Shown in pieces: positions 53,440 to 63,900 of a DNA stretch of 64,000 bases. The stretch is from Astropecten irregularis. Lineage: Eukaryota; Echinodermata; Asteroidea; Paxillosida; Astropectinidae. Made by a program: the position numbers and the translations under genes. Position 1 is the stretch's first letter. Every line of letters begins with the position of its first letter. The DNA lies in the NCBI GenBank assembly GCA_963971285.1, contig OZ020248.1, positions 20,481,873 to 20,545,872 of the forward strand, written 5' to 3'. The notes under the pieces are model-generated. The model searched no databases and was not told where the DNA came from. It saw nothing but the letters and a program-made list of their open reading frames with translations.

Positions 53440-54035
53440 TGCTAATTTGTTGGGCAACTGCATATCATTTTATGACCAATTGTTGGCCTCCGACTTTGCT
53501 CCAGACGCACCCCAACCAGTCCTCCACGAGTGCATCGTTCATCCAGCCCTATGGGTGCACTCGTACAATGACGCCAGCAGGAAACTTGGTCTTCGGTATG
53601 GTCTTCCGCTTGAAAACCACAAAGGGTGGCAACTTCCCTCCATCGGCGGTACAGGCCAACATCACGGTGAACCGGTCCTTCCTGTTGTCGTAACGCTAAC
53701 ACTCTTAACACCACGCTGTGCAATAGTAGCACTGTACGGGATGTAAAAAGTTAGCGGCGTCTGGTCCGCATTGCCAATGCGGGAAAGGGGATAGCCATGC
53801 TCACGTCGCTGTCTGATGACGTACCGTTGGAAAGAGATTGTCTTGTCCTCCACGTCTTCAGGCAGCCGCTGGGCGATGTGGGTGCGACGCCGGACAGAGA
53901 GCCCATGGCAGCCCATGAACTTGCCCGCCCATGATGTACTGGCCTTGAAGTCGACGATGTTCAGTCCACCTGTAACAGCCTTTGCCTTCAGCCGGAGAGC
54001 AACGGTGGAGATGGCGTGGCGTGATAAGTCTGATT
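53440..54035 (-). pseudogene. pogo/Tigger-like DDE transposase pseudogene
   Basis: The minus strand reads DLSRHAISTVALRLKAKAVT, then DFKASTSWAGKFMGCHGLSV and RRRTHIAQRLP (CENP-B type helix-turn-helix), FQRYVIRQRREHGYPLSRIG, NADQTPLTFYIP (first catalytic Asp), GVKSVSVTTTG, a frame change, then DNRKDRFTVMLACTADGGKL, PPFVVFKRKTIPKTKFPAGV and, after a TAG, GWMNDALVEDWLGCVW. The order is that of the pogo/Tigger DDE_1 domain. The second Asp and third acidic residue should follow but the frame ends at about 53,440. Confidence 0.85.
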
Positions 54036-54266
54036 CCTACTGTCATAGCCAGATAATTTGAGAGCTGCCTGAACAACAGTATCAAAGGATGATGGTTTCA
54101 CCATATCCTTTGCCTGTTGAATACTGTTGTTCAGTTGTCTCGAAATATCTAGAACCTTTGCGAGAGTCCTAATCTTCTCTCTGGCTTTATCTTTACTTCT
54201 ATTAGAATTGCTCTTGCCAAGAACATGACCCCCCAACCTGCAAAATGTCTTTATCGTTTCTGACAA
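54036..54266 (-). pseudogene. uncharacterised transposon-associated fragment (VVQAALKLSGYD)
   Basis: The minus frame reads RTLAKVLDISRQLNNSIQQA followed by KPSSFDTVVQAALKLSGYDS. The (F)DxVVxAxxxLxGYD motif belongs to an unnamed repetitive protein of cnidarians and molluscs. It runs straight into the pogo fragment with overlap of frames, so two element types abut at about 54,035. Confidence 0.35.
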
Positions 54267-54269
54267 CTA

Positions 54270-55140
54270 ATGAAATTTTATCATATTTCATGTCCCGGAG
54301 GGTGTCCTCCATTTGGACTGAATTTTGTAGGAAGGAGCATTCGCCCTTCTCTTACGTGACTCTTAGTAGAGCTGCCCTGTTTACTTCTGTAGGGGCATGT
54401 CTCTTTATGATTTCCACAGATAATGTCGATGGAAATATTCAAAGCAGTTGCTGCAAGGGATGTAATCATTCACGGTATGCTTTGCCTTTGTGTTGTCTCT
54501 TGGCCTTTTACGAACGATTAAATCATTTTCTTTGTTCTGATGCACTAATAAATGCAACTTTAAAATAATTTTGATGGAAAATCTTTGTGGAATACCATTT
54601 TAGTATACATTGTACAAGTACTGAACAAATGCTCACATAAATCAATTAACTTCCAGAACTTACCAATTTGCTATACTATGTGCCAACACATCCAAGAGTC
54701 TTTCTGCCTGAAAAAGGAGTTGCAATTGTTAATAGAAGTTAGAACATAGATAGGTTCAAAAATAGGTTTTTCTGTTCGATGGATGTCAGAAGTTTTTTAT
54801 GCTTTTCCCACACACAGTGGTTTTTGAGTGCAGATATCGATTTTATTATTTATTTGCCACAAAATAACAGCTCCTGGAATTTTTTTTAAAAGTTTTTTTG
54901 GTATGTGCTTGAACCGCCATTTGTTTTTTTTGATGGGTGCGTTGTCCAAAATTATGTTATTATTGTAAATGAAAAATGTTGAAGTTTTTTCTACTGTTTC
55001 AAAATGTTGTCCCGTCCCGCATAAATGAACTAGAACAGCAAAGCTGTCATGGCTCGCTGCAGCCTTAAGTGAATTACCAACCTGATAGCAAATCAACCAG
55101 AATGATGCTCCCCCATAAACTCAATTTTAAAAAAGGTGTC
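54270..55140. other. no supported gene
   Basis: AT-rich with several T runs. The 54,797-55,096 minus frame is Lys/Ile/Asn-rich and shows no domain. Confidence 0.4.
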
Positions 55141-55154
55141 AAAGTGATATGTAT

Positions 55155-55815
55155 TTTACCTGTGGGGTACTGTCATTCTCAGGAGTAATGTTACTATTAG
55201 CATCATCCACCAGGGAATCATTGTTTGCATTGCTGGCATCCATGCTCATGTCCTCGGTGTTGCTATCGTCATTGTTGACAGGATCTGAATCTATAGAGTC
55301 TGTGGAGTTTAAGCTGTATCACATAGGATCTCCCTGGGAGTATGACCGTTCCTAAACCTCTTAATGACTGAGGTCATTATATGCATAAAGACAACATCTT
55401 CGGATGAATTCTTAATTGATGAGTGAGATGAGACTTGACCAGGAGATGAACAGACTTCAACATCTTTACATTTGGTTTCTTTTGGTTGATGATGCTGGAC
55501 GTGACAAAATATGGGGAATATCAACGGTGGAGGTTTTAACAGCTTGTGCATAAGACATAGGCTGTGCGGTGAACTGGTGCTTACATCTTGAGCTGGTGTT
55601 GATGGAGGTACTGATGAGGTACTGCTTTTACAAGTAGCTGGCTGTGGTTGAGAGTCTTTTATAGATGTAGGCCTACATTTATGATTTTGAAACCTCTGGT
55701 ATGAAATATGTTTTATTGCAGGATGGGCAAAATGCGCACTTATGCTTCTGAAAGTTTTGGGGGCTTTTGTACGTCTTGTGACAGAATGAGCACTCCATGG
55801 TCATGATGATCTCCT
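55155..55815 (-). pseudogene. C2H2-like zinc-finger gene fragments with an acidic exon
   Basis: The minus strand at about 55,810-55,690 reads MTMECSFCHKTYKSPQNFQK followed by HKCAFCPSCNKTYF. Two CxxC pairs with spaced His resemble a degenerate C2H2 pair. A frame change leads to RFQNHKC and a Ser/Pro-rich tail to about 55,590. At 55,320-55,160 an acidic stretch (NNDDSNTEDMSMDASNANND) ends STPQ before GTAAAA, like an exon. I cannot name the gene. Confidence 0.35.
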
Positions 55816-55969
55816 TCAGCAAAAGTTGTGTAAAAAAATAGCCAAGTACTTCCTTCAGAATTGCTGTCTGTTAAAAAGGGAAAGAATCTATAAAAAACTT
55901 GTAATTTGTGTAAAAGATGATATGGCAAAGAAAAACATGCTGAAGAAAAAACCTTGCAAAGAGGATTTC

Positions 55970-56276
55970 TTATGAACTATCTGTTGCATTTTCTTTGGCC
56001 TCAACCTCTGCTAATGCCTGCAGCAGGCTCTCATCATCACTACTAGTGATTCCAGCAGATACATTTTCAGACATGCTAGTACATGTAGTTGCTATTTCAG
56101 CACTTGTAGAGAGAGATTTGAAATGATCTTCATTCTTTGGTGTGGATGTTCTCCTCTGCTGTCGTAGGAATTTGGCGTTTTTTTCCAAGGAACGCATCTT
56201 CTTATTAATACGTCTGGATTGGACTAGGTCTTTAAGAGTAACGTTGATGAACGTACCGCTACTCACGGTCGCCATT
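55970..56276 (-). CDS. small ORF of unknown function (about 102 aa)
   Basis: Starting at the ATG at 56,274-56,276 the minus strand encodes MATVSSGTFINVTLKDLVQS, a basic region (RRINKKMRSLEKNAKFLRQQ), a Ser/Thr-rich middle and an acidic Ala/Glu helix before a stop. The charge layout could be a small nuclear protein or the N-terminal exon of a longer one. The upstream 110 bp is rich in palindromic CGTACG and TACATGTAC motifs, which may be promoter or simple sequence. I recognise no family. Confidence 0.3.
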
Positions 56277-56399
56277 TTCACAAAATACGTACGGCAAATT
56301 CGTACGTACAGTACAATGTACATCATGTCATCATGTACATGTACATGTACGTCTAGTACACTCTGCATATAATGGGAGAACATGGATGATAAGTGTTGT

Positions 56400-57310
56400 A
56401 GCTACCATCCCAGTGTAAATAAAGCAGCATTAGCATAATTGGTGAAGTTTGTGTTGCTGTCCTTATAAGATTTGGATGTTGGAACACAAATGATGTCACG
56501 TAACAGGAACCTAAATTAAATGTTCTATCAATACCTAGAACTGTCTATGATTTATCATCATTACAAATATTTACAATATCTTTAATTTGCTCTTCATTAT
56601 GCAATATAATTGATGGTGGTATTCCCTTGCCTTGGATGATTTCCTGTATAATTGGACTGTCATGAATCATATTTATAACTGATTGTACATCATCTGCTGT
56701 GTTGTTTCTACTTTGACCAGGTCTCTCTTCAGCATTACAAGCATGTTTCATGTTGATCTCTGGGAGCGTTGGCTGGATTATTGTTTACAAGACTTTGATC
56801 AATATTACTAGGGTTACAGTTTTCTCTTCTGACACCATTCTTAATTTCCTCACGAGTTGCCTTTGCAGTACTGATAAAATTAGAATGACCATGCTTTCGA
56901 TTACCTCCGCTGCTCTGGCCAGTCCTAGAAGCTTGCGTTGAGCTTCCTGCTCTGCTAACTTCCTGGTGATCTCTGGTGAATGTGATGCAGTTGATCTCAC
57001 ACTCCTACCCGCACTTCCACTATGACCTGACTGCGATTTTGTGTCCACAGGTCGCTGATGCTAATCTCTATCTAAATTATGTTTTCTTACAATTGTGGGC
57101 TTTTGTTTAAGCTCTGCCACATATTGATGCTGAATTGGAGTAGATAAATGTAGTTCGGACTTGAACCAGTTAAGAGATGGGATGTGGTCAGCAATGATAT
57201 TCCCAATGTGTGTCATCCAGTCATGTTTCAACTGTCAGTTGTCTTCAATGGTGGGGGAGAAATTCAGCAATGTCAACATCTTCAATAGTAGAACCTGGGT
57301 GATCATTGCT
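56400..57310 (-). other. unassigned minus-strand frames (possible gag-like or host exons)
   Basis: 56,545-56,751 reads a frame with DDVQSVINMIHDSPIIQEII. 56,785-57,048 is Ser/Arg-rich (SGHSGSAGRSVRSTASHSPE) and then helical (KLAEQEAQRKLLGLARAAEV). 57,110-57,230 reads WMTHIGNIIADHIPSLNWFK. None has a diagnostic motif. They lie directly downstream of the kinase-like ORF on the same strand. Confidence 0.25.
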
Positions 57311-57339
57311 CAAGTGATGAGAAGAAACTCTGTTCTGAA

Positions 57340-57957
57340 TTGCTATCATTTGTTTACCACTACCGGTACCGGTACTCCTTTATAGAAAGACATCTGACAT
57401 TCCCCATAAGTGCCAGACCCAATGATTTTACCTGGTGGAATAAGGTCTCTAGTCAGCATCATAGAAGGTGGAAGACCTCCGGTATAATGTTTGATCACAG
57501 TTGGTCTTGTATCTGCATCTTTTCTTGCCTGCTCTAGCTGTTGGTCTAAAGCGGCAACTCTTTCCCGAAGCACCGCAACTTCAGCGGGCGTGACGTGAAC
57601 TCCTCAAAGGATGTTGTCCACACCATTAAGTAATGGTGGGATGTCTGCACGGTTCTTGCCCCAACTGCTTGGCACAAATATTTCGTAGGACACGGTACCC
57701 TCTAATCCTTCCTCGTCATTGGGCGCTCTATGCTCAATTCCATGATAAACCCATTGCTGACAGGGGTTTCCTTTTGATGGGCCAGGCTTCCCGAGTTTGA
57801 GACTCTTTCCAAAATATTTTCTGAGAAGTTTACCTCTTCCACGCGAACTGAGAGTAGGAATAACTTCCTCTATCTTAGCGTGTGCCAACATTACTGGAAC
57901 TTTGGCCTTAGCGCTTTCTTTAAACAACCGGAAAATATGACTATCGGCCGTATCCAT
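57340..57957 (-). pseudogene. protein-kinase-like ORF, N-terminal part, one in-frame stop
   Basis: The frame starts at ATG 57,955-57,957 (MDTADSHIFRLFKESAKAKV), is open for 117 codons, meets TGA at 57,604-57,606 and remains open in the same frame: VAVLRERVAALDQQLEQARK (coiled coil), LTRDLIPPGKIIGSGTYGEC and SFYKGVPVPVVV. GSGTYGEC is a kinase Gly-rich loop, and V-V-V before Lys is strand 3. A duplicated CCGGTA near 57,363 adds two residues, and a shift after VVV removes the catalytic Lys from the frame. The rest of the kinase domain is not present downstream. Confidence 0.5.
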
Positions 57958-57999
57958 GATGTTCCGTGATGTCGATTGTGATAGTTATGTTCACTGCTT

Positions 58000-58500
58000 T
58001 TTTAAACCCTATTCCAACAAGAAGGGGGCATACATACACCAAGAAATATTTAACACAAACTGCAGCTCAATCCCCTTGCCACTTGTTAGACCATAGAGTA
58101 AGGAATTTCTTACTCTATGGTTAGATCAACCTCCATGACCTCGCATACCAGTAACCCTTGGACAGCGTTCCCACTTGTTTTGGGGAAAGGTGGATCTGAC
58201 AGGTCAGAGTTGACGGGGAGAGCGCACGTTCTGCTTTCCATGCTGGGTAGGCATGATCAGCGTGTTCCATAGCAAGATCCATGGGCGATCGGCCACGTGA
58301 ATGCCCGCCAAAATGTTATGTCTGTCCCACTGACACAAACTGCAGGGGTCGAAATTAAAAAATTTCCTTACTAGCCGGCAGGGACAGTGGAAAAAAAAGT
58401 TACTGGCCCGCCAGAAAATCTGGTGGCCCAATGCCATTTTGTAATTTTAATCTTATTCAGCACTGATCAATACATAACTCATAACTTAGGGGAAGGAATT
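58000..58500. other. spacer with a near-perfect palindrome
   Basis: ACCATAGAGTAAG (58,090-58,102) and its complement CTTACTCTATGGT (58,109-58,121) flank GAATTT, a 13-bp-stem hairpin. A minus frame at 58,204-58,437 is Trp/Phe-rich (GHQIFWRASNFFFHCPCRLV) but unrecognised. Confidence 0.5.
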
Positions 58501-58519
58501 AGTTAAAAGTCGCTATCTG

Positions 58520-59003
58520 TCATTTCTTCTTCTGTCTGTGGTTTGCTGTCATCTTCTTCTGGTTCGATGTCTGTATCCTCTTCTGGTTCGCTGTTAGTAT
58601 GAGTATCTGTTGGTTCATCTTCGTCACTCTCTGAACTGTCAGTGCGATCTGGTTACCTCCCTCATCAGTGTCCTCATCTGAGATTGAATGGGAGGAAAAA
58701 GAATCTTGATGTTTTTGTTTCTTTTGTGGACCATATGGGATTTGACTAGGTCTCCTTTGCCTCTTCCCCGCCGATATCCAGTCATTGATCGCTGGAGTTG
58801 GGTCGAATTGTAGGATTTCTTCAGAATGTAGCATTATCATGAGCAAGTCCGATAGGATGTCAGGTTTCAACTTTGCGCGCCAATCAGTTTTCACCATTCA
58901 CATTTCAGAAAACCCTCTTTCAGCATCTGCTGAGTGCGCAGGTAGGGTTAGGATCAGATCAATTAAGGCCATAGCATTTTGGCAGTCCAGGCCACAAGAT
59001 GAT
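58520..59003 (-). pseudogene. hAT transposase C-terminal (dimerisation) domain
   Basis: The minus strand from the edge of the foldback element reads SCGLDCQNAMALIDLILTLP, AHSADAERGFSEM, an in-frame TGA, then MVKTDWRAKLKPDILSDLLM and an Asp/Glu/Ser-rich tail. LPAHSADAERGFSxMxxxKTxWRxxLxxxxLSDLM is the hATC domain of ZNF862/TTF-type hAT proteins. The foldback element at 59,004-61,478 begins a few codons upstream of this sequence; the remaining N-terminal part is not recognisable beyond it. Confidence 0.75.
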
Positions 59004-61478
59004 GGGTCATTCTATGTCAAATCAACCAGAGGTCCCCAGGTGACCCTTTCAGATTTACTTGAAACTTTGTCATAATGTTCCACTATGGCCAAAATGGATA
59101 CAAAGAAAAAATTAACTTCATACTCCTTATCGTTTCCGAGATACAGTCGATATTAGTCTATAGGTGCATTTCTTTCACCAAAATCAAATAGGACCAAAAC
59201 AATCCATTTCTAAAGGATTGGCAATCATCTAAATTTGGGTTCAGGTTAAAAAAAATCATAAAAGACCACAAAAGAGCCTTTCCGTCATGCGAGTGGTTCC
59301 CCCTGTGGACAGTTAACAAAATATTTGAACTTTCAGTATTTAAACATTTACATTATATCTACTTACAAATCAAATTTCAGCTTTGGTACTCAACTCTTTC
59401 ATGGTTAGGTTGCATTTTGAAAATTACACAGTTTTTCACATTTTCGGAAATATAAAAGTGACTTTAGATCCAGGCATTCAACAAAATTACCATATTCTAG
59501 CTACTTGCTTTCAGAATACTGCATAGATGTTGTTAGTTGCAGTGGTTTACTTAATAAATGCTGGTAGGTTGGCTTGAATGTCATTGAAGTCTGCTTTAGA
59601 TAATGTGTACTGGCGGCCCCCTCGTCCCTGCAGTTCTGGAGCACTGATAGTACATTATCACATCTTGAAATGGTATCCTACACTCACTGCAGGAGTCGTT
59701 TGGCCAGGAGAGTGTATTTGACTTCTTAGCTCTTCTCATTAACTTCACAAAGACATCATTTTGTTCCTCGGATCTCTCAAGTATGGTGCCAACGTACCAT
59801 TCATTGTCATATATGCATGCCGTGTATCGACCTGGTTGGTACTCTGTTGCATCAGTATGATGATGATCTATTTCTGCATCATCTCCAATGGAAACGATAC
59901 TGTTATCAACGTCATCAGAGAGTCGTCGCATCTTAATTTGCCTCTTCCCATCAGCCACAGGAACAAAACTATGATGTGATCTAGTACCTGATATAGTCTT
60001 TGATGAGAGGAATCTATTAGCCAGCTTGTACTTATCTGCATTAGATTTCACATCACCATTGCTTTACATAAAAGAACTTGATGCCCTTGATGTTTTTATC
60101 AGCCCATGCTCTCTTAACTTTATGTTGAGAAACTTGGAACTCCTCCATTGTCTTCTTGATAGTCCAGCTTGATGGTACAAGAGAAAGTAGCTTCATTTTC
60201 TCTTTTCTGAGGCATTACAACACTTGTCTTTTAGAAGTTGAACAAATATGTCAAGGTCTTGAGACTCTTGACACTTGTCACAAGGTTTCTTAATATCTGC
60301 AGTCGGTAATTCTTCTGTTGACACATCCAGGACTTCTGCTACCTTTGCTGTTAGTGCAGAATGTATTTCTCTGACTTTTCTATTGCCATAACTAATTTTA
60401 TCTCGCTGACTGACTGGTTTGAGAGAAGAACACCCAAGCAATGAGGAGCTGGTGTTAAGAGAGTCATGTGAGGTGTTCATGAGATCGCAGTCCTCATCTG
60501 TTGAAGATTTGTCTGAGTCAAACTCTTTGTTGTAACAATTTCATGTTTCAGCATCAGGATTTCAAGTCAATACAATATTAACAACTACAAATCACCTTGA
60601 ATTTGTCCAATAAATAAGACAAATGTATTAAAATGATATACATTTATGAATTATGACACTTGTGTGTGTTAATTAGGTCATTTATAGTGCATGCAAGTAT
60701 GTCAAATCATTGAAAACCATGAAAAACTGTGTAATTTTCAAAATGCAACCTAACCATGAAGGAGTTGAGTACCAAAGCTGAAATTTGGTTTGTAAGTAGA
60801 TATAATGTACATGTTTAAATACTGAAAGTTTAAAATATTTTGTTAACTGTCCACAGGGGGAACCACTCGCATGACGGAAAGGCTCTTTTGTGGTCTTTTA
60901 TGATTTTTTTTAACCTGAACCCAAATTTGGATGATTGCCAATCCTTTAGAAATGGATTGTTTTGGTCCTTTTTGATTTTGGTGATAGAAATGCACCTATA
61001 GATGATTTATCTGAAATTTGGGATCCATGTGACCCCTGATGAGGTCACAGGGTGACCCCAAAAATTATTCAAATCACTCCCGGCAAGAATAAAGTGTGTA
61101 TTTTAGGGGCAAGTAACTTGAAATGCAGACATAATATCTACTATTTAAGGCCAGATTATGAATCTAGGGCCAAATGTTAATAAGAATACAAATTTCCAGC
61201 TCTGTAGCTGTTACCGTTATCAAGTAATGGGCTCTCAAATGTGGGAAAAAAGCATGATGACGCGTTTCGCGATCTGGCCAGGTGGGCGGAGCTAAAAAAG
61301 GGGGGTTTTGAGCAAATTTCAAATGTCTGTATCTCGGAAACGATAAGGAGTATGAAGTTAATTTTTTGTTTGTGTTCATTTTGGCCATAGTGGAACATTT
61401 TAACAAAGTTTCAAGTAAATCTGAGAGGGTCACCCAGGAATATTTCAGAAATTTGGTTGATTTGACATGGAATGACCC
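59004..61478. mobile_element. 2.5-kb element with long inverted arms
   Basis: The left end GGGTCATTCTATGTCAAATC (59,004 onward) pairs with the complement of the right end at 61,478. The pairing then goes on: CTCAGATTTACTTGAAACTT and ATACTCCTTATCGTTTCCGA near both ends, and 59,165-59,437 pairs with 60,719-60,990. The right arm has about 325 bp (60,990-61,315) that the left arm lacks. No target-site duplication is evident at the borders. A transposon ORF lies between the arms on the minus strand. The outermost 13 bases, apart from one, equal those of the element at 8,749-11,829. Confidence 0.85.
59547..60480 (-). pseudogene. ORF of the foldback element (unnamed transposon protein)
   Basis: Minus-strand order: a Ser-rich start with CDKCQE (60,480-60,200), a frame change, MKLLSLVPSSWTIKKTMEEF with QVSQHKVKRAWADKNIKG (helix-turn-helix-like), a frame change, LANRFLSSKTISGTRSHH, YTACIYDNEWYVGTILERSE, KKSNTLSWPNDSCSECRIPF with QDV, a frame change, then SAPELQGRGGRQYTLSKADF and a natural stop at 59,547-59,549. 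This C-terminal module (YDxxWYVGxxxE, SWP...C...PFxDV, GRxYxLSxxD) is shared by a large family of cnidarian, fish and invertebrate transposon proteins. The nuclease core is missing between the second and third blocks. Confidence 0.55.
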
Positions 61479-61479
61479 T

Positions 61480-62040
61480 AAAGGCTATAACGGAGCGTGG
61501 AAAAACACGCACGGGGAGTATTTATTGGGCTGAAGGTGGGCTCAATTACATTTTCATCAATGGAGGAACTTTTCATTTTTCTTTAAAGGTTCCTATCCTT
61601 TTGAATTTCCTGCTCTAGTTTCTCACAAATGTTCTTGGCCAGCATGTGCAACTGCACAACTTTCTTGGTCATGTTGGTATGCTGCTTCATTGTTTGATTG
61701 AGCGCCAGGATGTCATCGATTGTCCTTGGCTGGTATTTCTTGACCACCCATGTCTTTGATGAAAAGTCAGCATCCCTGGTTTTGGCCTTATGTAAATATG
61801 CAAGGCGAAAGCCCCCTTTGGCAAAAGGCTTCATCTCTTAACAAAATTCCACTGTTCTGGGCCTGCTACACCATCTCAGTTCATTGATGTCGAAAGAAAA
61901 CAGTTCTTCCTCTTCTTGATGTAGTCATCATACCCACCATATTTACTCCACCTGGCTGGTACATGTATGGGGATACAATTGGGACCATGTTTGGCTCTTT
62001 CACTGTCACTGTCCAAAGGGCAGATGTTAGTGTCTGAAAT
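61480..62040 (-). pseudogene. alpha-kinase domain fragment
   Basis: After an acceptor TTTTAATTTCAG (about 62,037) the minus strand reads GPNCIPIHVPARWSKYGGYD, a frame change, DINELRWCSRPRTVEFC, a TAA, then MKPFAKGGFRLAYLHKAKTR, KTWVVKKYQP and TMKQHTNMTKKVVQLHMLAK. A W...V..F...KPFAxGG(M/F)RxAY start, VVKKY with the ATP-binding Lys, and the HTxxxVQxHxLAxxxxxx helix are the N-terminal lobe of atypical alpha-kinases (eEF2K type). The C-terminal lobe with GN(L/M)GxxG is not seen. The frame ends at QKDRNL. Confidence 0.65.
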
Positions 62041-62049
62041 TAAAAAATA

Positions 62050-62780
62050 AATGAATAAATAAATTTAGAAAAATGGAAAAACAAATATATGTATAACATA
62101 TATATATGAACACGAAAACCTGCGTGTCCAACTGTGTTGCATCGAGATACATGTATAACATTTTACTGAAAAATATTTAAAATATTTTTTTCTGACAGTG
62201 TATTCTTCTGTTTTAAAATGTCATTAGCGTATCCATTCAAAAAAAGCATTTCCATGCTAAAATAGACAAAAATAGTATTTAAATTTTTTTTCCGGCCTAA
62301 TGTACAGCAATCATGCTAACTGTCACAAACTCATCATATCAAAAGAAGCGGTTTTGGGTTAATGATCTCAAACATAATAGCAGCAATGAACAATCCTAAA
62401 CTACATGTACATGTATGATATTGAGGGGAGTTGATACCAACCTTCTCATAGTTTTTTGTAGCTTATTAACATATTTTTCTTGCCACGGAAGTTTATCTGC
62501 GGTATATAATGATTCAATGCAGAGAAAACACTAAAAATTAAAGATACACAGACAGACAGACACAAACAAACCATCAAGCAAACAGACAAACACATTATAA
62601 TACAATGCACCAAAAAAAATCAGAAATTGTTTTTCTGAACAACTACAGCAGGTAGAATGTAGTAGGTAGTACCCTATAACAAAACACATTCACTGTCACC
62701 AACTTAAATATTAGGTAGAAAGATAAAATGGATCAGTAGAGAAAAAGCAGAATTAGTTCACAGATTTTTGTGAATTCCCT
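62050..62780. other. AT-rich spacer
   Basis: It contains simple AT runs, ACATGTACATGTA (62,403-62,415) and a short GACA/AACA-rich run (about 62,550-62,595). No gene is seen; it may be intron. Confidence 0.4.
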
Positions 62781-62785
62781 TTATA

Positions 62786-63900
62786 CCTTTGTGAGATGGC
62801 TTTGTCATTTTAGCTTGGGCATGCTCAGATTCTCTCCATTCATGCACATCTTTGAGTGATACTGATAAAAGAGCAAAGTAAATCCCAAAGTATAAGACAA
62901 CAATGATAAAACATAGATGAAGGTTGTTGTGAAATAAAGAAATTTGCACACCAACAGCAAAAGGTTAATTTTTCAGGATTTGACCTTCAGACATTTTACC
63001 TGGAATTTTTTTAATATCTCAAAAACATGTTCAGTACCAACAGACAAAATGACCCAAAAGTAATCCTAAATGTTTTGCACTAAATTGGTTGGACCAATAG
63101 ATTCTGTAAGATTCTGATAGTAAATTTAATTTTCTATTTAGTCTTCTGCAAAACATCAAAATAAAAATCTTGTTTCTTTTGAATACCTGAGCATTCACTG
63201 CAGATTTCTTGAAGAGCTTTAGTAGAATCATCTTGAACCCTCACAGCTCGGTCCATAAGGACTACAAGGCTGGCACCTGCATGGACAACAGTACATTTTG
63301 ATGTTGATAACTGGGATTATAATACCTTTGTGCACTACTTCAGCTGAAAATCAATTTCAACAACAACATTTTGCTGGCGCATGTAACTCATGCAGCCATG
63401 AACCTCTATCATACTGTACAACCATAATGGCATAAATTTCTTCCAATGGAACTGTTTTGAAATATTCTCATGTAAAGATACAAAGTTTTAAAGTGTGTTT
63501 CAACAGAATATTGTTACCAATATCTTCATCCTTGCGGTGGCTATAATGGATAAGGGCATCAGTCAAGAGGTCTTCTCTGTGCGAAGGTGTCATTTCCTTA
63601 GTTATCGATGCAAACCTCCGCAGATATGACCAAAGTCTCTCCATGACTTCACCATCTGTTAAACCATAACCGGACCGCCATCTGGTACTGTAAACCACCT
63701 TTGCCAATCATAAAATCATAAAGTGAATGATTAAAAAACATGACATCAAAACAGAAGCTCCTGATACTATACAATAATATTGGTATACATGTAGTTTCAC
63801 ACACAAACAAGACTGACATTTTCTCAACAGATACATACCTGGCATGACATCTGGTGTCCATATGCGTGAAATACAGGAAGAGCCATATCTAGCTCATGCC
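62786..63900 (-). CDS. KDZ (Kyakuja-Dileera-Zisupton) transposase gene, four exons, 5' end outside or unclear
   Basis: Exons on the minus strand: about 63,900-63,839 (ALPVFHAYGHQMSCQ, donor GTATGT), 63,518-63,698 (GYGLTDGEVMERLWSYLRRF, ASITKEMTPSHREDLLTDAL), 63,187-63,276 (ASLVVLMDRAVRVQDDSTKA) and about 62,865-62,787 (DVHEWRESEHAQAKMTKPSH, donor GTATAA). AIPxFHAYGHxxxCQ, G(F/Y)GLTDGExxERLWSxLRRF and SHRxDxLTDAL are the third-acidic-residue region of KDZ transposases. These exons show no stop or shift and all have GT/AG borders, which sets them apart from most remnants here. Upstream exons would lie to the right of the window. Confidence 0.7.

Noticed and set aside
53447-53746. Plus-strand 99-codon open frame
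   Set aside because: It is the complement of the pogo transposase coding strand and carries no motif of its own.
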